Assembly: GCA_015060695.1 (NCBI GenBank) | Contig: SUYA01000009.1 | Span: 31,893 to 95,892 of the forward strand | DNA: 64,000 bases | From: Mediterranea massiliensis | GTDB taxonomy: Bacteria > Bacteroidota > Bacteroidia > Bacteroidales > Bacteroidaceae | Reading direction: 5' to 3' | Shown here: positions 10,898 to 21,081 of the stretch, in pieces | Layout of the letters: each line of letters starts with the position of its first letter | Position numbering within the stretch: position 1 is the first letter of the stretch | The notes under the pieces: generated by a model | Told to the model about the DNA's origin: nothing | Seen by the model: the letters and a program-made list of their open reading frames with translations, nothing else | Databases searched by the model: none | Translations under genes and position numbers: made by a program

Positions 10898-11545
10898 TTA
10901 ATAATGTGCAAAGGTAGTGTTTTTTCTGATAATCGTCAAACCGTCTCGCAGGGGAAGTATCACTTTTTCCACACGACTATCTTTAGCTACCCGGTCGTTG
11001 AATTCCTTGATGCGAATGGTTTGCAAGTCGTTGGGGTGCGGATGCTCTTCCAACACATGGCCATCCCATAGCGTATTGTCAGCAATTATGTACCCCCCTT
11101 CGTTCAGCAACGGAAGCACCAATTCGTAGTAGTCAATATACTTACGCTTGTCGGCATCCATGAAGACCAAGTCGAATCGTTGGTTGAGTTCCGGTATCAG
11201 TGTCAAGGCATCGCCTATGTAAAATTTTATCTTATCGGCATAAGGAGAGTTTTCCAACCAGGGACGTGTAAAGTCTTCTTGTTCATCATTTATTTCAATA
11301 GTATGTAACACACTTCCTTCCGGCAATCCTTCGGCCAAACAGAGTGCAGAGTATCCACTGTAAGTACCAATTTCCAGCACCTGCTTGGGGCGAATCATTT
11401 GTACAAACATTTTTAGCATTCTTCCCTGCAAGTGTCCCGACGCCATGCGGGGATATAGCAAGCGCAGATGAGTGTCCCGATAGAGGGCATTCAGGTAGTC
11501 GCCTTCCGGGTCGATGTGTTGCAGAATATACTCGTCTATTGTCAT
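10898..11545 (-). CDS. O-methyltransferase (COG4122-like)
   Basis: [22 protein letters not shown]...[15 protein letters not shown]; likely start is [18 protein letters not shown] (the supplied ORF begins further upstream). Confidence 0.85.
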   Translation of the reverse strand: MTIDEYILQHIDPEGDYLNALYRDTHLRLLYPRMASGHLQGRMLKMFVQMIRPKQVLEIGTYSGYSALCLAEGLPEGSVLHTIEINDEQEDFTRPWLENSPYADKIKFYIGDALTLIPELNQRFDLVFMDADKRKYIDYYELVLPLLNEGGYIIADNTLWDGHVLEEHPHPNDLQTIRIKEFNDRVAKDSRVEKVILPLRDGLTIIRKNTTFAHY

Positions 11546-11556
11546 TATATTTCTTT

Positions 11557-11976
11557 TTATGCTCCTACCAATGCCTCTATGGCCAATCGGTACGAATGAA
11601 GTCCGAATCCCAGTATCACACCCCGACAAGCACAAGAAATCATGGACTTATGCCGAAACTCCTCGCGAGCATGAACGTTGGAAATGTGTACCTCGATGAC
11701 CGGAGCAGTAATGGCTCGGATGGCATCTTGCAAAGCAATGGAAGTGTGTGTGTAGGCACCGGCATTCAGCACAATGCCGTCGATGTCAAATCCCACCTCC
11801 TGTATCTTGTCAATCAACTCGCCTTCGATGTTCGATTGGAAGTAATCAATCTCTACATCGACATATTTCTTGCGTAGTTCGGCCAAATAATCTTCGAACG
11901 TCACACTGCCATAGATGGAGGGTTCACGCTTGCCCAACAGGTTTATGTTGGGGCCGTTGATAATCTGTATTTTCAT
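11557..11976 (-). CDS. aroQ: Type II 3-dehydroquinate dehydratase
   Basis: KIQIINGPNINLLGKREPSIYG ... ITAPVIEVHISNVHAREEFRHKS. Confidence 0.95.
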   Translation of the reverse strand: MKIQIINGPNINLLGKREPSIYGSVTFEDYLAELRKKYVDVEIDYFQSNIEGELIDKIQEVGFDIDGIVLNAGAYTHTSIALQDAIRAITAPVIEVHISNVHAREEFRHKSMISCACRGVILGFGLHSYRLAIEALVGA

Positions 11977-12114
11977 AATCGTTTCTTGTTTGAAGAAAAA
12001 TCATGCAATTTTCGGGAAAAAACTCGACATCTGCAAACATTCGGCCGATAAAATAGGGTCGTATGCCGTCATTCCCCCTTTCTGACGACCATTTGAGTCG
12101 TTTGTTCGCCGCTT

Positions 12115-12305
12115 CTCCGCACCTCGTTCGCTTTTGGGTCGCTTCTCGTTCGGAACTGCTTCGGTATTTGTTCGGTGTTTCTTCGGTGTTTCTTCGGTCG
12201 TTGTTCGGTCCTATAGAGAGCGAAGGATGACCGAAGAAACACCGAAGAACGACCGAACAGCGCGCGTACGCGTAGCGAGGATGGTACGACCCGAAAGCGA
12301 AGAAA
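12115..12305. repeat. Intergenic palindromic element, copy A, built from degenerate 11-nt units (TTCGGTSKTTS / SAAMSACCGAA)
   Basis: Left arm ttcggtatttg-ttcggtgtttc-ttcggtgtttc-ttcggtcgttg-ttcggtc, centre cctatagagagcgaa, right arm ccgaagaaaca-ccgaagaacga-ccgaacagcg; its reverse complement closely matches 45265-45475. Confidence 0.85.
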
Positions 12306-12374
12306 GTAGCATCGTGTTGAAAAAAACAGTATCTTTGCCCTGCGTTTACGAATTTGAGATTGGGATTTTGAAAA

Positions 12375-13304
12375 ATGGCAAACGAACGACAGAAACAGGT
12401 CATCAAGCGGTATCAGCAATACTTGCGGTTGGAGAAAGCACTTTCGGCCAACACGCTTGATGCTTATATGCGCGATTTGGAGAAATTACTTCGTTTCTTG
12501 GAGGCCGAAGGAATGAGTGTGTTCGATGTAACGCTGGACGACTTGCAACGATTTGCGGCCGGATTGCACGATGTAGGTATCCATCCCCGTTCGCAAGCCC
12601 GCATCATTTCGGGCATCCGCTCGTTTTTCCATTTCATGGTGCTGAGCGATGTGCAAGATGTCGATCCCAGCGAACTGCTTGAAGCTCCCAAGATAGGATT
12701 CAAGTTGCCGGAATACCTGACGGTGGAGGAAATTGACGCACTGATTGCCGCCATTGACTTGAGCAAGAACGAAGGGCATCGCAACCGGGCCATTCTGGAG
12801 ACGCTGTATAGTTGCGGCCTGCGGGTTTCAGAGCTATGCAACCTGAAGATTTCGAACCTGCACTTCAGACAAGGCTACATCAGAGTAGAGGGAAAGGGTA
12901 GCAAGCAACGGTTAGTACCCATTTCGAAGCGAGCCATACAAGAAATTGAAAAATGGTTTAAGGTGCGCCGCCACTGGAACATCAAGCCCGGCCATGAAGA
13001 TTTTGTTTTCTTAGCCCGTCGCGGAAATGCCATCGGCCGCATCATGGTTTTCCACCTCATCAAGGAGCTGTCCGAACAGGTAGGACTGAAAAAAAACATC
13101 AGCCCACACACCTTTCGCCACTCGTTTGCCACCCACCTGTTGGAAGGGGGTGCCAACCTACGAGCCATTCAAAGCATGCTGGGGCACGAAACCATTGCGG
13201 CAACCGAAATTTATGTCCATATTGACCGTAAACGGCTGCGTGAAGAGATATTAAACCACCATCCACGCAACATAAAGTACCGAAAAGAGCATGAATTTTA
13301 TTAA
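12375..13304 (+). CDS. xerD: Tyrosine recombinase XerD
   Basis: 309 aa; TLYSCGLRVSELCNL, SPHTFRHSFATHLLEGGANLRAIQSMLGH. Confidence 0.93.
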   Translation: MANERQKQVIKRYQQYLRLEKALSANTLDAYMRDLEKLLRFLEAEGMSVFDVTLDDLQRFAAGLHDVGIHPRSQARIISGIRSFFHFMVLSDVQDVDPSELLEAPKIGFKLPEYLTVEEIDALIAAIDLSKNEGHRNRAILETLYSCGLRVSELCNLKISNLHFRQGYIRVEGKGSKQRLVPISKRAIQEIEKWFKVRRHWNIKPGHEDFVFLARRGNAIGRIMVFHLIKELSEQVGLKKNISPHTFRHSFATHLLEGGANLRAIQSMLGHETIAATEIYVHIDRKRLREEILNHHPRNIKYRKEHEFY

Positions 13305-13440
13305 TTTATAATAAATATTTGCTTTCCTATTGACACCGAGTGCAATTTTTTATATCTTTGTGCCTGCATTCTATACTCTGTAGTGAAGTGTGTTTTGAAA
13401 AAACAATAATTTTAGTATAAACTTTTAATTTCTAACAACA

Positions 13441-15132
13441 ATGATTAAAAAGCTGTATTTGCCTTTTGTATTGGCAATGGTTGCTGTTCTTACATCTTGT
13501 AGCAGCAAAATGGGTGAGTTGTCATCTGACTATTTTACAGTGACTCCTCAAGTGTTGGAAGCTGTTGGTGGCAAGGTTCCTGCTACTATCAACGGCAAAT
13601 TCCCCGAAAAGTATTTCAACAAGAAAGCTGTAGTTGAAGTAACTCCGGTATTGAAGTGGAATGGCGGTGAAGCAAAGAGCCAACCGGCTGTTTTCCAAGG
13701 TGAAAAGGTACAAGGCAACGACCAAACCATCTCTTACAAAATGGGTGGTAGCTACACTATGAAGGCTTCTTTCGACTATGTTCCCGAAATGGCTAAGTCT
13801 GAATTATTCTTGGAATTCAACGCCAAGATTGGTGACAAGGTAATCGAAATCCCCGCTGTTAAGATTGCCGACGGTGTTATCTCTACTTCTGAATTGGTAG
13901 AAGCTACCGTAGGTAGTGCAAACGTAGCTTTGAGCGAAGATGCTTTCCAACGCATCATCAAGGAAAAGCACGAAGCTAACATCATGTTCTTGATTCAACA
14001 AGCTAACGTTCGCTCAAGCGAATTGAAGACCGCTAAGGCTTTCCAAGCTGAAGTGAAGAACATTGGTGAAACTCCTAACCGCGAAATCACTAACATCGAA
14101 GTATCGGCTTACGCTTCTCCCGATGGTGCCCTCGACCTCAACCAAGGTTTGGCAGAAAAACGTCAAGATGCAGCTGCTAAGGTGGTTAACCGCAACTTGA
14201 AGAAAGACAAGATGGAAGCTACCGTTGATACCAAGTATACTGCTGAAGACTGGGAAGGCTTCCAAGAACTCGTATCTAAGTCTAACATCCAAGACAAAGA
14301 ACTTATCCTTCGTGTTCTCTCAATGTACAAAGAACCTGAACAACGCGAACAAGAAATCAAGAACATTTCTTCTGTTTACAGCACTTTGGCTGACGAAATC
14401 TTGCCGCAATTGCGTCGTTCTCGTTTGACTTTGAACTACAACGTTATCGGTAAGTCTGACGAAGAAATCGCTAACTTGGCTGCTACTGATGCTAAGCAAT
14501 TGAACATCGAAGAGTTGCTTTACGCTGCTACTTTGACTAACGATGCTGCCAAGAAGGAAGCTATCTACACCAAGGCTACTCAAATCTATCCGAACGACTT
14601 CCGCGCTTACAACAACCTCGGTAAGTTGGCTTACGAAGCCGGTAACCTTGACAAGGCTGAAGCATACTTCAAGAAGTCATTGTCAGTAAAAGAAAATGCC
14701 GATGCCAACATGAACCTCGGTTTGATTGCTTTGGCTAAGAGCGACGCTGCTGCTGCCGAAGCTGCTTTGGGTAAGGCTGCTGCTGCCGAAGAAATCAACG
14801 AAGCATTGGGTAACCTCTATATCGCACAAGGTCAATATGAAAGAGCTGTCAACGCATTTGGCGATGCTAAGACTAACAGTGCTGCTTTGGCTCAAATCTT
14901 GGCTAAGGACTACAACAAGGCTAAGACTACTTTGGCTAATGTAGAAAACAAGGATGCTTATACCGACTATCTGAATGCTGTTTTGGGCGCTCGCACCAAC
15001 AACTCTTCTATGGTAATGGACGGTTTGAAGGCTGCTATCGCTAAAGACGCTACTTTGGCTAAGAAGGCTGCTACCGACCTCGAATTTGCTAAGTATTTCA
15101 CTGACGCAACTTTCGCCGGTCTTGTTAAGTAA
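13441..15132 (+). CDS. TPR-repeat lipoprotein with OmpA-like segment
   Basis: Lipobox VLTSCSS; IEVSAYASPDGALDLNQGLAEKRQDAA; TPR YNNLGKLAYEAGNLDKAEAYFKKSL; codon usage looks highly biased. Confidence 0.8.
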   Translation: MIKKLYLPFVLAMVAVLTSCSSKMGELSSDYFTVTPQVLEAVGGKVPATINGKFPEKYFNKKAVVEVTPVLKWNGGEAKSQPAVFQGEKVQGNDQTISYKMGGSYTMKASFDYVPEMAKSELFLEFNAKIGDKVIEIPAVKIADGVISTSELVEATVGSANVALSEDAFQRIIKEKHEANIMFLIQQANVRSSELKTAKAFQAEVKNIGETPNREITNIEVSAYASPDGALDLNQGLAEKRQDAAAKVVNRNLKKDKMEATVDTKYTAEDWEGFQELVSKSNIQDKELILRVLSMYKEPEQREQEIKNISSVYSTLADEILPQLRRSRLTLNYNVIGKSDEEIANLAATDAKQLNIEELLYAATLTNDAAKKEAIYTKATQIYPNDFRAYNNLGKLAYEAGNLDKAEAYFKKSLSVKENADANMNLGLIALAKSDAAAAEAALGKAAAAEEINEALGNLYIAQGQYERAVNAFGDAKTNSAALAQILAKDYNKAKTTLANVENKDAYTDYLNAVLGARTNNSSMVMDGLKAAIAKDATLAKKAATDLEFAKYFTDATFAGLVK

Positions 15133-15163
15133 TCAACTTTTTCAAGAATAGCATAAACGTTAT

Positions 15164-15198
15164 GAGGGTACATCTACCGGATGTGCCCTCTTTTTTTA
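15164..15198 (+). terminator. Rho-independent terminator after the TPR gene
   Basis: gagggtacatc-taccg-gatgtgccctc followed by ttttttt. Confidence 0.85.
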
Positions 15199-15244
15199 TA
15201 GAAACATGGTAGCTTAATCAAACTTTTGCATTATTTTTGCAAGC

Positions 15245-16312
15245 ATGAAAAGATATGCATGGATATATTTTATTCTCGCGCTTGTGTGGGCTGCCTGTAG
15301 CGAAGAGAAAAACAGTTCTACCCTTGTTCGCGGAGAGTTGAAAGGGTTGGGAAACGACACCTTATATATATATGGCATGGATAAACTACATGACCGTATG
15401 GATACTATAGCGGTTGTGGAAGACAAGTTTGAAGCCGAAGTGCAGGTAGATACCACGGTAGGTACTTGGCTCCTATTCAGTGATGGCTTTCAGTTCCCTC
15501 TCTTTTTAGGAAAGGGAGAGAAAATTACCTTAGAGGGAAATGCAACAGAGCCTGCTACCATGCAAGCAAAAGGGAATTTGCCTAACGAGGAGTTTATGCA
15601 GTTCCGAAAAGAAATAAATGCCCAAAATCTGACTTCAGAAAAAGCATTGTTGGCTAAAGCAGATTCATTTATTACCTCTCATCCTTTTTCACTGGTCAGC
15701 ATCTACTTGTTAGACAAATATTTCGTACAAGTGGAAAATCCTGACACCAAACAGATCAATCGGCTGATAGAAAGCATGAGTGGCGAACTGAAGGATAGGC
15801 CTTACATCAGAGAACTAAAAAGTGTATTAGAAGAGTTTAACAACGGTGCCATCGCAAAAATAGCCCCTTATTTCCGCCTTAAAAACGAGAAGGGAGAAGA
15901 GATAAGCCGTGCAACCTTTGCCGGTAAATACCTGCTAATAAACTTCTGGGCTTCATACGATGCCGAAAGTAGAAAATTCAACGAACTACTAAAACGCATT
16001 TACAAAGAGGAAAAGAAGAACGAAAAGTTTGCTTTGCTCAGCATCTCGTTGGACGATGATAAAGAAGCATGGAAATCGGCTGTGTCAAAAGACACGTTGC
16101 AATGGGAGCAAGTCCGCTGTCCGGAAAGTTGGAATGCCGAAGTAGTCAACCTGTTTGGCATACGTACACTTCCTTCCAGCTTCTTGTTGAATACAGCCGG
16201 ACGCATAGAACAACGCAATTTGGACGAAGCGTCCATCCGCAAGCTGTTAGAACGAATTGAGCGCGAAGAAAAAGAGAAGAAAGAGCGAGACAAAAAGAGT
16301 AAGAAGAGGTAA
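15245..16312 (+). CDS. DUF4369/TlpA-like thioredoxin-fold lipoprotein lacking CxxC
   Basis: Lipobox WAACSEE; thioredoxin-like GKYLLINFWASYDAESRKF (no CxxC) ... GIRTLPSSFLLNTAGRI. Confidence 0.8.
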   Translation: MKRYAWIYFILALVWAACSEEKNSSTLVRGELKGLGNDTLYIYGMDKLHDRMDTIAVVEDKFEAEVQVDTTVGTWLLFSDGFQFPLFLGKGEKITLEGNATEPATMQAKGNLPNEEFMQFRKEINAQNLTSEKALLAKADSFITSHPFSLVSIYLLDKYFVQVENPDTKQINRLIESMSGELKDRPYIRELKSVLEEFNNGAIAKIAPYFRLKNEKGEEISRATFAGKYLLINFWASYDAESRKFNELLKRIYKEEKKNEKFALLSISLDDDKEAWKSAVSKDTLQWEQVRCPESWNAEVVNLFGIRTLPSSFLLNTAGRIEQRNLDEASIRKLLERIEREEKEKKERDKKSKKR

Positions 16313-16341
16313 ATCTATATATAGTGTAACAGGTTATCATT

Positions 16342-17880
16342 ATGTTGGCTAAGGTATATGGTGCTGCCGTACAAGGCATTGATGCAACGCTTATCACCAT
16401 CGAGGTAAACAACTCACGAGGCTGTATGTTCTACCTTGTGGGGCTACCCGACTCTGCCGTCAAGGAGAGCCAGCAACGCATTCGTTCGGCACTTCAGGTT
16501 TGTGGATACAAGCTACCAACCACTACGCTGACAATCAACATGGCTCCTGCCGACATTCGGAAAGAAGGCTCGGCATACGATTTGCCGTTGGCCATAGGCA
16601 TCCTCACGTCGTGTGAAATCATAGCACCTCAGAATCTTTCCGACTACATGATAATGGGTGAATTGAGCCTTGACGGCACACTGCAACCCGTTAAAGGTGC
16701 CCTGCCTATTGCCATTAAAGCACGCGAATTGGGATATAAAGGAATTATTGTCCCCCAACAGAATGCGCGCGAAGCAGCCGTAGTCAATAACTTAGAGGTA
16801 TATGGAGCTACCAACATAAAAGAGGTTATCGGCTTTTTTACGGGTGAACATCGCTTGGAGCAAGTCGTTGTAAATACCCGTGAAGAGTTTTATGCACGCC
16901 AATCAACTTTTGACCTTGATTTTGCCGACGTGAAAGGGCAAGAGAATGTAAAACGAGCTTTGGAAGTGGCTGCCGCCGGAGGTCATAACATCTTGCTGAT
17001 AGGTGCTCCCGGCAGTGGTAAATCGATGTTGGCAAAGCGGATTCCTTCCATTCTCCCCCCACTATCGTTAGGCGAAAGTCTGGAAACCACCAAAATACAC
17101 TCAGTAGCAGGTAAATTGGGGCGTGATGGCGGATTGATTTCTACCCGGCCTTTCCGTAGCCCGCACCACACCATCTCGTCGGTGGCAATGACCGGAGGAG
17201 GCAGTTTTCCGCAACCCGGAGAGATAAGTCTTGCACATAACGGGGTACTTTTCCTTGATGAATTTCCTGAATATCAACGAAATGTACTTGAGGTGTTGCG
17301 CCAACCGCTGGAAGACCGCAAAATATCTATTTCGCGCGTGAAGTGCAATGTAGAGTATCCAGCCAGCTTCATGTTGGTGGCCAGTATGAATCCTTGTCCA
17401 TGCGGCTATTACAACCATCCTACCAAAGCCTGTGTTTGCTCACCGGGGCAGGTACAGAAATACTTGAACCGCATCAGCGGCCCTTTGTTGGATAGGATAG
17501 ACCTGCATGTAGAAGTGATACCTGTGCCATTCGACAAAATGTCGGATGCTACTCCCGGCGAATCGAGCGATTTGATACGCCAACGTGTCATTCGCGCCCG
17601 ACAACTGCAAGAAGCACGCTATCGGGATGTTTCCGGCGTATATTGCAATGCGCAAATGACCAGTCGCCTATTGACACAATTTGCCCGACCCGATGAAAAG
17701 GGACTTTCTTTATTGAAAAATGCCATGAATCGCCTTAATCTTTCGGCACGTGCTTATGACCGTATCTTAAAGGTAGCCCGTACTATTGCCGACTTGGAAG
17801 GAAGTGAGATGATAACATCATCCCATCTGGGAGAGGCCATCGGCTATCGGAGTTTAGATCGTGAAGATTGGGCCGGATAA
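16342..17880 (+). CDS. YifB family Mg-chelatase-like AAA ATPase
   Basis: 512 aa; LIGAPGSGKSMLAKRIPSILPPLS; FLDEFPEYQRNVLEVLRQPLE. Confidence 0.93.
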   Translation: MLAKVYGAAVQGIDATLITIEVNNSRGCMFYLVGLPDSAVKESQQRIRSALQVCGYKLPTTTLTINMAPADIRKEGSAYDLPLAIGILTSCEIIAPQNLSDYMIMGELSLDGTLQPVKGALPIAIKARELGYKGIIVPQQNAREAAVVNNLEVYGATNIKEVIGFFTGEHRLEQVVVNTREEFYARQSTFDLDFADVKGQENVKRALEVAAAGGHNILLIGAPGSGKSMLAKRIPSILPPLSLGESLETTKIHSVAGKLGRDGGLISTRPFRSPHHTISSVAMTGGGSFPQPGEISLAHNGVLFLDEFPEYQRNVLEVLRQPLEDRKISISRVKCNVEYPASFMLVASMNPCPCGYYNHPTKACVCSPGQVQKYLNRISGPLLDRIDLHVEVIPVPFDKMSDATPGESSDLIRQRVIRARQLQEARYRDVSGVYCNAQMTSRLLTQFARPDEKGLSLLKNAMNRLNLSARAYDRILKVARTIADLEGSEMITSSHLGEAIGYRSLDREDWAG

Positions 17881-17976
17881 ATCATAAACCGTATCAGATA
17901 TAGTTACTTAAAGCCTAATGTGAATGTTTTTGTCTAAAAAGTGACTTTTAGAGACAAAAAAAGAGTTGGGTTTACT

Positions 17977-18008
17977 ATTTTCTCCCTGTTTTGTTCCATT
18001 TTCTCCCT
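17977..18008 (+). promoter_or_regulatory. Direct repeat ATTTTCTCCCT x2 upstream of susC (candidate regulator site)
   Basis: attttctccct at 17977-17987 and 17998-18008, centres 21 bp apart. Confidence 0.5.
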
Positions 18009-18075
18009 TTGAAAAATCCTGTTTCCTTAGTTTTGCAAAAGTTTAATAACGAAAGTAACTTTAAATTTAATTATT

Positions 18076-21066
18076 ATGCTGAATGTACAATTAAAGAAAA
18101 TGGGAACTTTTGCGCTATTTGCGCTGTTCCTGCTAAGCAGTACCTTAGCATTTGCCCAAAATAGGGTAAGTGGTATCGTAACCGATAAGGCCGGCGAGCC
18201 ATTGATTGGTGTTAACGTGGTAGAAAAAGGTACTACAAACGGACAAATTACCGATATTGACGGTAAATATTCTATTGCCATTGAGAAAGGTAAATCACTG
18301 CTTTTCTCTTTTGTGGGTTTTTCTACACAAGAAGTGGTAGTTGACAAAAATGTAATCAATGTAACTTTGCAGGAAGACAATGCCATGTTGGACGAAGTGG
18401 TAGTAGTAGGTTATGGTAGCATGACTCGTAAAGACGTAACCAGTTCTATCACTACCGTAAGAGCAGATGACCTGAATGTAGGTACATATACGTCACCTGG
18501 CCAGTTGCTTCAAGGTAAAGTGCCGGGATTGACAATTACTCAAAGCAGTGACCCGAATGGAGGTACCGCATCTATTCAGTTGCGTGGTGCTTCTTCATTG
18601 CGTTCGGGTGCAGCCATGGAACCTTATTATGTAATTGACGGTGTACCCGGTGTATCGTTGGCATTGGTGGCTCCCGAAGATATTGAAAGTATTGACGTAC
18701 TTCGTGATGCTACGGCTACTGCCATCTATGGTTCGAAAGCAGCTAACGGTGTTATCATTGTTACAACCAAAAAGGGTAAGACCGGCAAGGCTTCGGTGAC
18801 ATACAACGGCTATGTAGCATTTGACAATGTGATGAAGAATCTGGACATGATGAGTGCAGCCGACATCCGCGCTTATGCCAAAGCTAATAACTTTACTATT
18901 GACAATGACTTTGGTGCAAACACCGATTGGCAAAAAGAAGTGCAACGCACAGCCGTTACCCATAATCACAATGTAGCCATCAGTGGCGGTAACGAACAAA
19001 CTTCTTATAATGCCAGCTTCACTTATATGGAGAAACAGGGTGTTATTAAAGGTACAGATATGGATCGTATGATTGGCCGTGCATTCTTGCAAACCAAGGC
19101 GTTGAATGACCGTTTGACCCTTTCGTTCAATTTGAATGCCAGCATTACTAACAATCACTCGGTAAATACAGGAACAGACGGTGCAAGTGTGTATGATGCG
19201 ATGAATTATTATTCGCCACTGGTACCGGTTCGTGATGAAAATGGTAACTGGAGCAATTATGTGGGTGTATCACAGAACTACAACCCGATGTCTATGATTT
19301 ATGAAGACCCATACGACCATGAGACCAAGAAGTTGCAAGGTACAGCAAAGGCTGCATTGCAGTTGTGGGATGGCTTGGTATGGAATGCTACCGTTTCTTA
19401 CCAAAATGAACAGTTTATTTGGGGTGACTATCATACCTCTAAAACCCAATTGACCGGCATTAAAGATAATGGTCAGGCTCATCGTCGCACTACTTCTGAC
19501 AATAAGAAAGTATTTGAAACTTACTTGAACTATGACAAGACATTCAATGAGGTTCATAAATTGGGCTTGATGGCAGGTTACTCGTGGGAAGAAACAAGTG
19601 TTGCCGATGGTTTTGGTTTGACAGTATCAGATTTTTATAATGATTTGTTAGGTTATAAGAATATGGGTATGGCCAATAAGATTGACATTAATGGTATTTG
19701 GTCATCGGCAGAATCTACACTTCGTATGATTTCGTTCTTTGGTCGTGCCAACTACTCATTCAATAGCAAATACTTAGTACAAGCTACTGTTCGTCGTGAT
19801 GGTTCTTCAGCTTTTGGTAAGAACAATCGTTGGGGTACATTCCCCTCAGCATCGCTTGCATGGCGTTTGAGTGAAGAAGATTTTGTAAAGAACTGGAATT
19901 TGTTTGATGACTTGAAGTTCCGCGTTGGTTATGGTATCAGTGGTAACTCATTAGGATTCGACCCCTATATCGCCAGACAAGTTTATGGCGCAACAGGTTG
20001 GTTTAACTATACTGATTCTAATGGTAACACTACACAATATCGCACATTGGGTGCTACCCGTAACTCAAATCCTGACTTGAAATGGGAAGAAACAGCCATG
20101 TTCAACATCGGTTTGGACTTTGCAGTGTGGGGCGGTCGTTTAAGCGGTACCGTTGAATATTACACAAAGAAGACTTCTGACTTGATTTTTGATTATCCGG
20201 TTTCTACCAATCGTTATCTCCATGGAAGTATGACTGCCAATGTAGGTGACATTACAAATAAGGGTATTGAAGTAACTATCAATGCAATACCGGTACAGAC
20301 AAAAGATTTCCAATGGTCAACTTCTTTGAACTTGTCGCATAACAAGAATACGGTTGACAAACTTTCGAACGAAACTTACTCTGTAGATTACATCAACCAG
20401 GCCAACCCGAATATCGGTGGTTTCTCGCAAGTAAATTCTATCCAACGCATTATGGAAGGTGAACCTATCGGTACATTCTATATGTGGGAATGGGCCGGAT
20501 ATAATGAAGATGGTGTTTCGGTATTCAACGAATATGATGAAAATGGCAAACTGATTGGCACAACTGCCAATCCGGGTGATAAAGACCGTCAGAAAGTAGG
20601 TTCTGCTCAGCCTAAGTTGAATTTGGGTTGGAACAACACATTGACTTGGAAAAACTGGTCGTTGAATGCATTCTTCCAAGGTGTATTCGGCAACAAGATT
20701 TTCAACGGTACCCGTGCACAATACAATAACGTGACAAACATCAAAGTGGGTAAGAATGGTTTGAAGGAAGTTCTTGAACAAAAGGCTACCGATACCAATG
20801 CACAAGCTCCCTCTGATCGTTATTTGGAAAATGGCAGCTATTTCCGTCTTTCTTCGTTGAGTTTGGGTTACAATTTCGGCAAGATTGGAAATTGGATTAA
20901 CAGTTTGAAACTGACCGCTACCTGCAACAATGTATTTACCATTACTGATTATAAAGGTACTGACCCCGAAGTTAGTTTGGGTGGTTTGACACCGGGTGTT
21001 GATTATCGTGAATCTTTCTATCCGAGAACTCGTACATTTATGTTCGGTCTTAATGTTAACTTCTAA
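18076..21066 (+). CDS. SusC-like TonB-dependent outer-membrane transporter
   Basis: 996 aa; carboxypeptidase-like domain VSGIVTDKAGEPLIGVNVVEKGT; LDEVVVVGYGSMTRKDVT; terminal YPRTRTFMFGLNVNF. Confidence 0.95.
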   Translation: MLNVQLKKMGTFALFALFLLSSTLAFAQNRVSGIVTDKAGEPLIGVNVVEKGTTNGQITDIDGKYSIAIEKGKSLLFSFVGFSTQEVVVDKNVINVTLQEDNAMLDEVVVVGYGSMTRKDVTSSITTVRADDLNVGTYTSPGQLLQGKVPGLTITQSSDPNGGTASIQLRGASSLRSGAAMEPYYVIDGVPGVSLALVAPEDIESIDVLRDATATAIYGSKAANGVIIVTTKKGKTGKASVTYNGYVAFDNVMKNLDMMSAADIRAYAKANNFTIDNDFGANTDWQKEVQRTAVTHNHNVAISGGNEQTSYNASFTYMEKQGVIKGTDMDRMIGRAFLQTKALNDRLTLSFNLNASITNNHSVNTGTDGASVYDAMNYYSPLVPVRDENGNWSNYVGVSQNYNPMSMIYEDPYDHETKKLQGTAKAALQLWDGLVWNATVSYQNEQFIWGDYHTSKTQLTGIKDNGQAHRRTTSDNKKVFETYLNYDKTFNEVHKLGLMAGYSWEETSVADGFGLTVSDFYNDLLGYKNMGMANKIDINGIWSSAESTLRMISFFGRANYSFNSKYLVQATVRRDGSSAFGKNNRWGTFPSASLAWRLSEEDFVKNWNLFDDLKFRVGYGISGNSLGFDPYIARQVYGATGWFNYTDSNGNTTQYRTLGATRNSNPDLKWEETAMFNIGLDFAVWGGRLSGTVEYYTKKTSDLIFDYPVSTNRYLHGSMTANVGDITNKGIEVTINAIPVQTKDFQWSTSLNLSHNKNTVDKLSNETYSVDYINQANPNIGGFSQVNSIQRIMEGEPIGTFYMWEWAGYNEDGVSVFNEYDENGKLIGTTANPGDKDRQKVGSAQPKLNLGWNNTLTWKNWSLNAFFQGVFGNKIFNGTRAQYNNVTNIKVGKNGLKEVLEQKATDTNAQAPSDRYLENGSYFRLSSLSLGYNFGKIGNWINSLKLTATCNNVFTITDYKGTDPEVSLGGLTPGVDYRESFYPRTRTFMFGLNVNF

Positions 21067-21081
21067 TTGAAAAAAATGATT

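Noticed and set aside
12069-12460. Overlapping ORFs through the palindrome (e.g. LFGRSSVFLRSSFALYRTEQRPKKHRRNTEQ; 12134-12460 +)
   Set aside because: Open frames come from the 11-nt repeat lacking stops in several frames on both strands; repetitive RSFFG/RNTEQ peptides with no start signal. Repeat artefact, not a gene.
12375-13304. Phage/ICE integrase
   Set aside because: The sequence is a standard housekeeping XerD; no att repeats, tRNA or mobile-element genes flank it.
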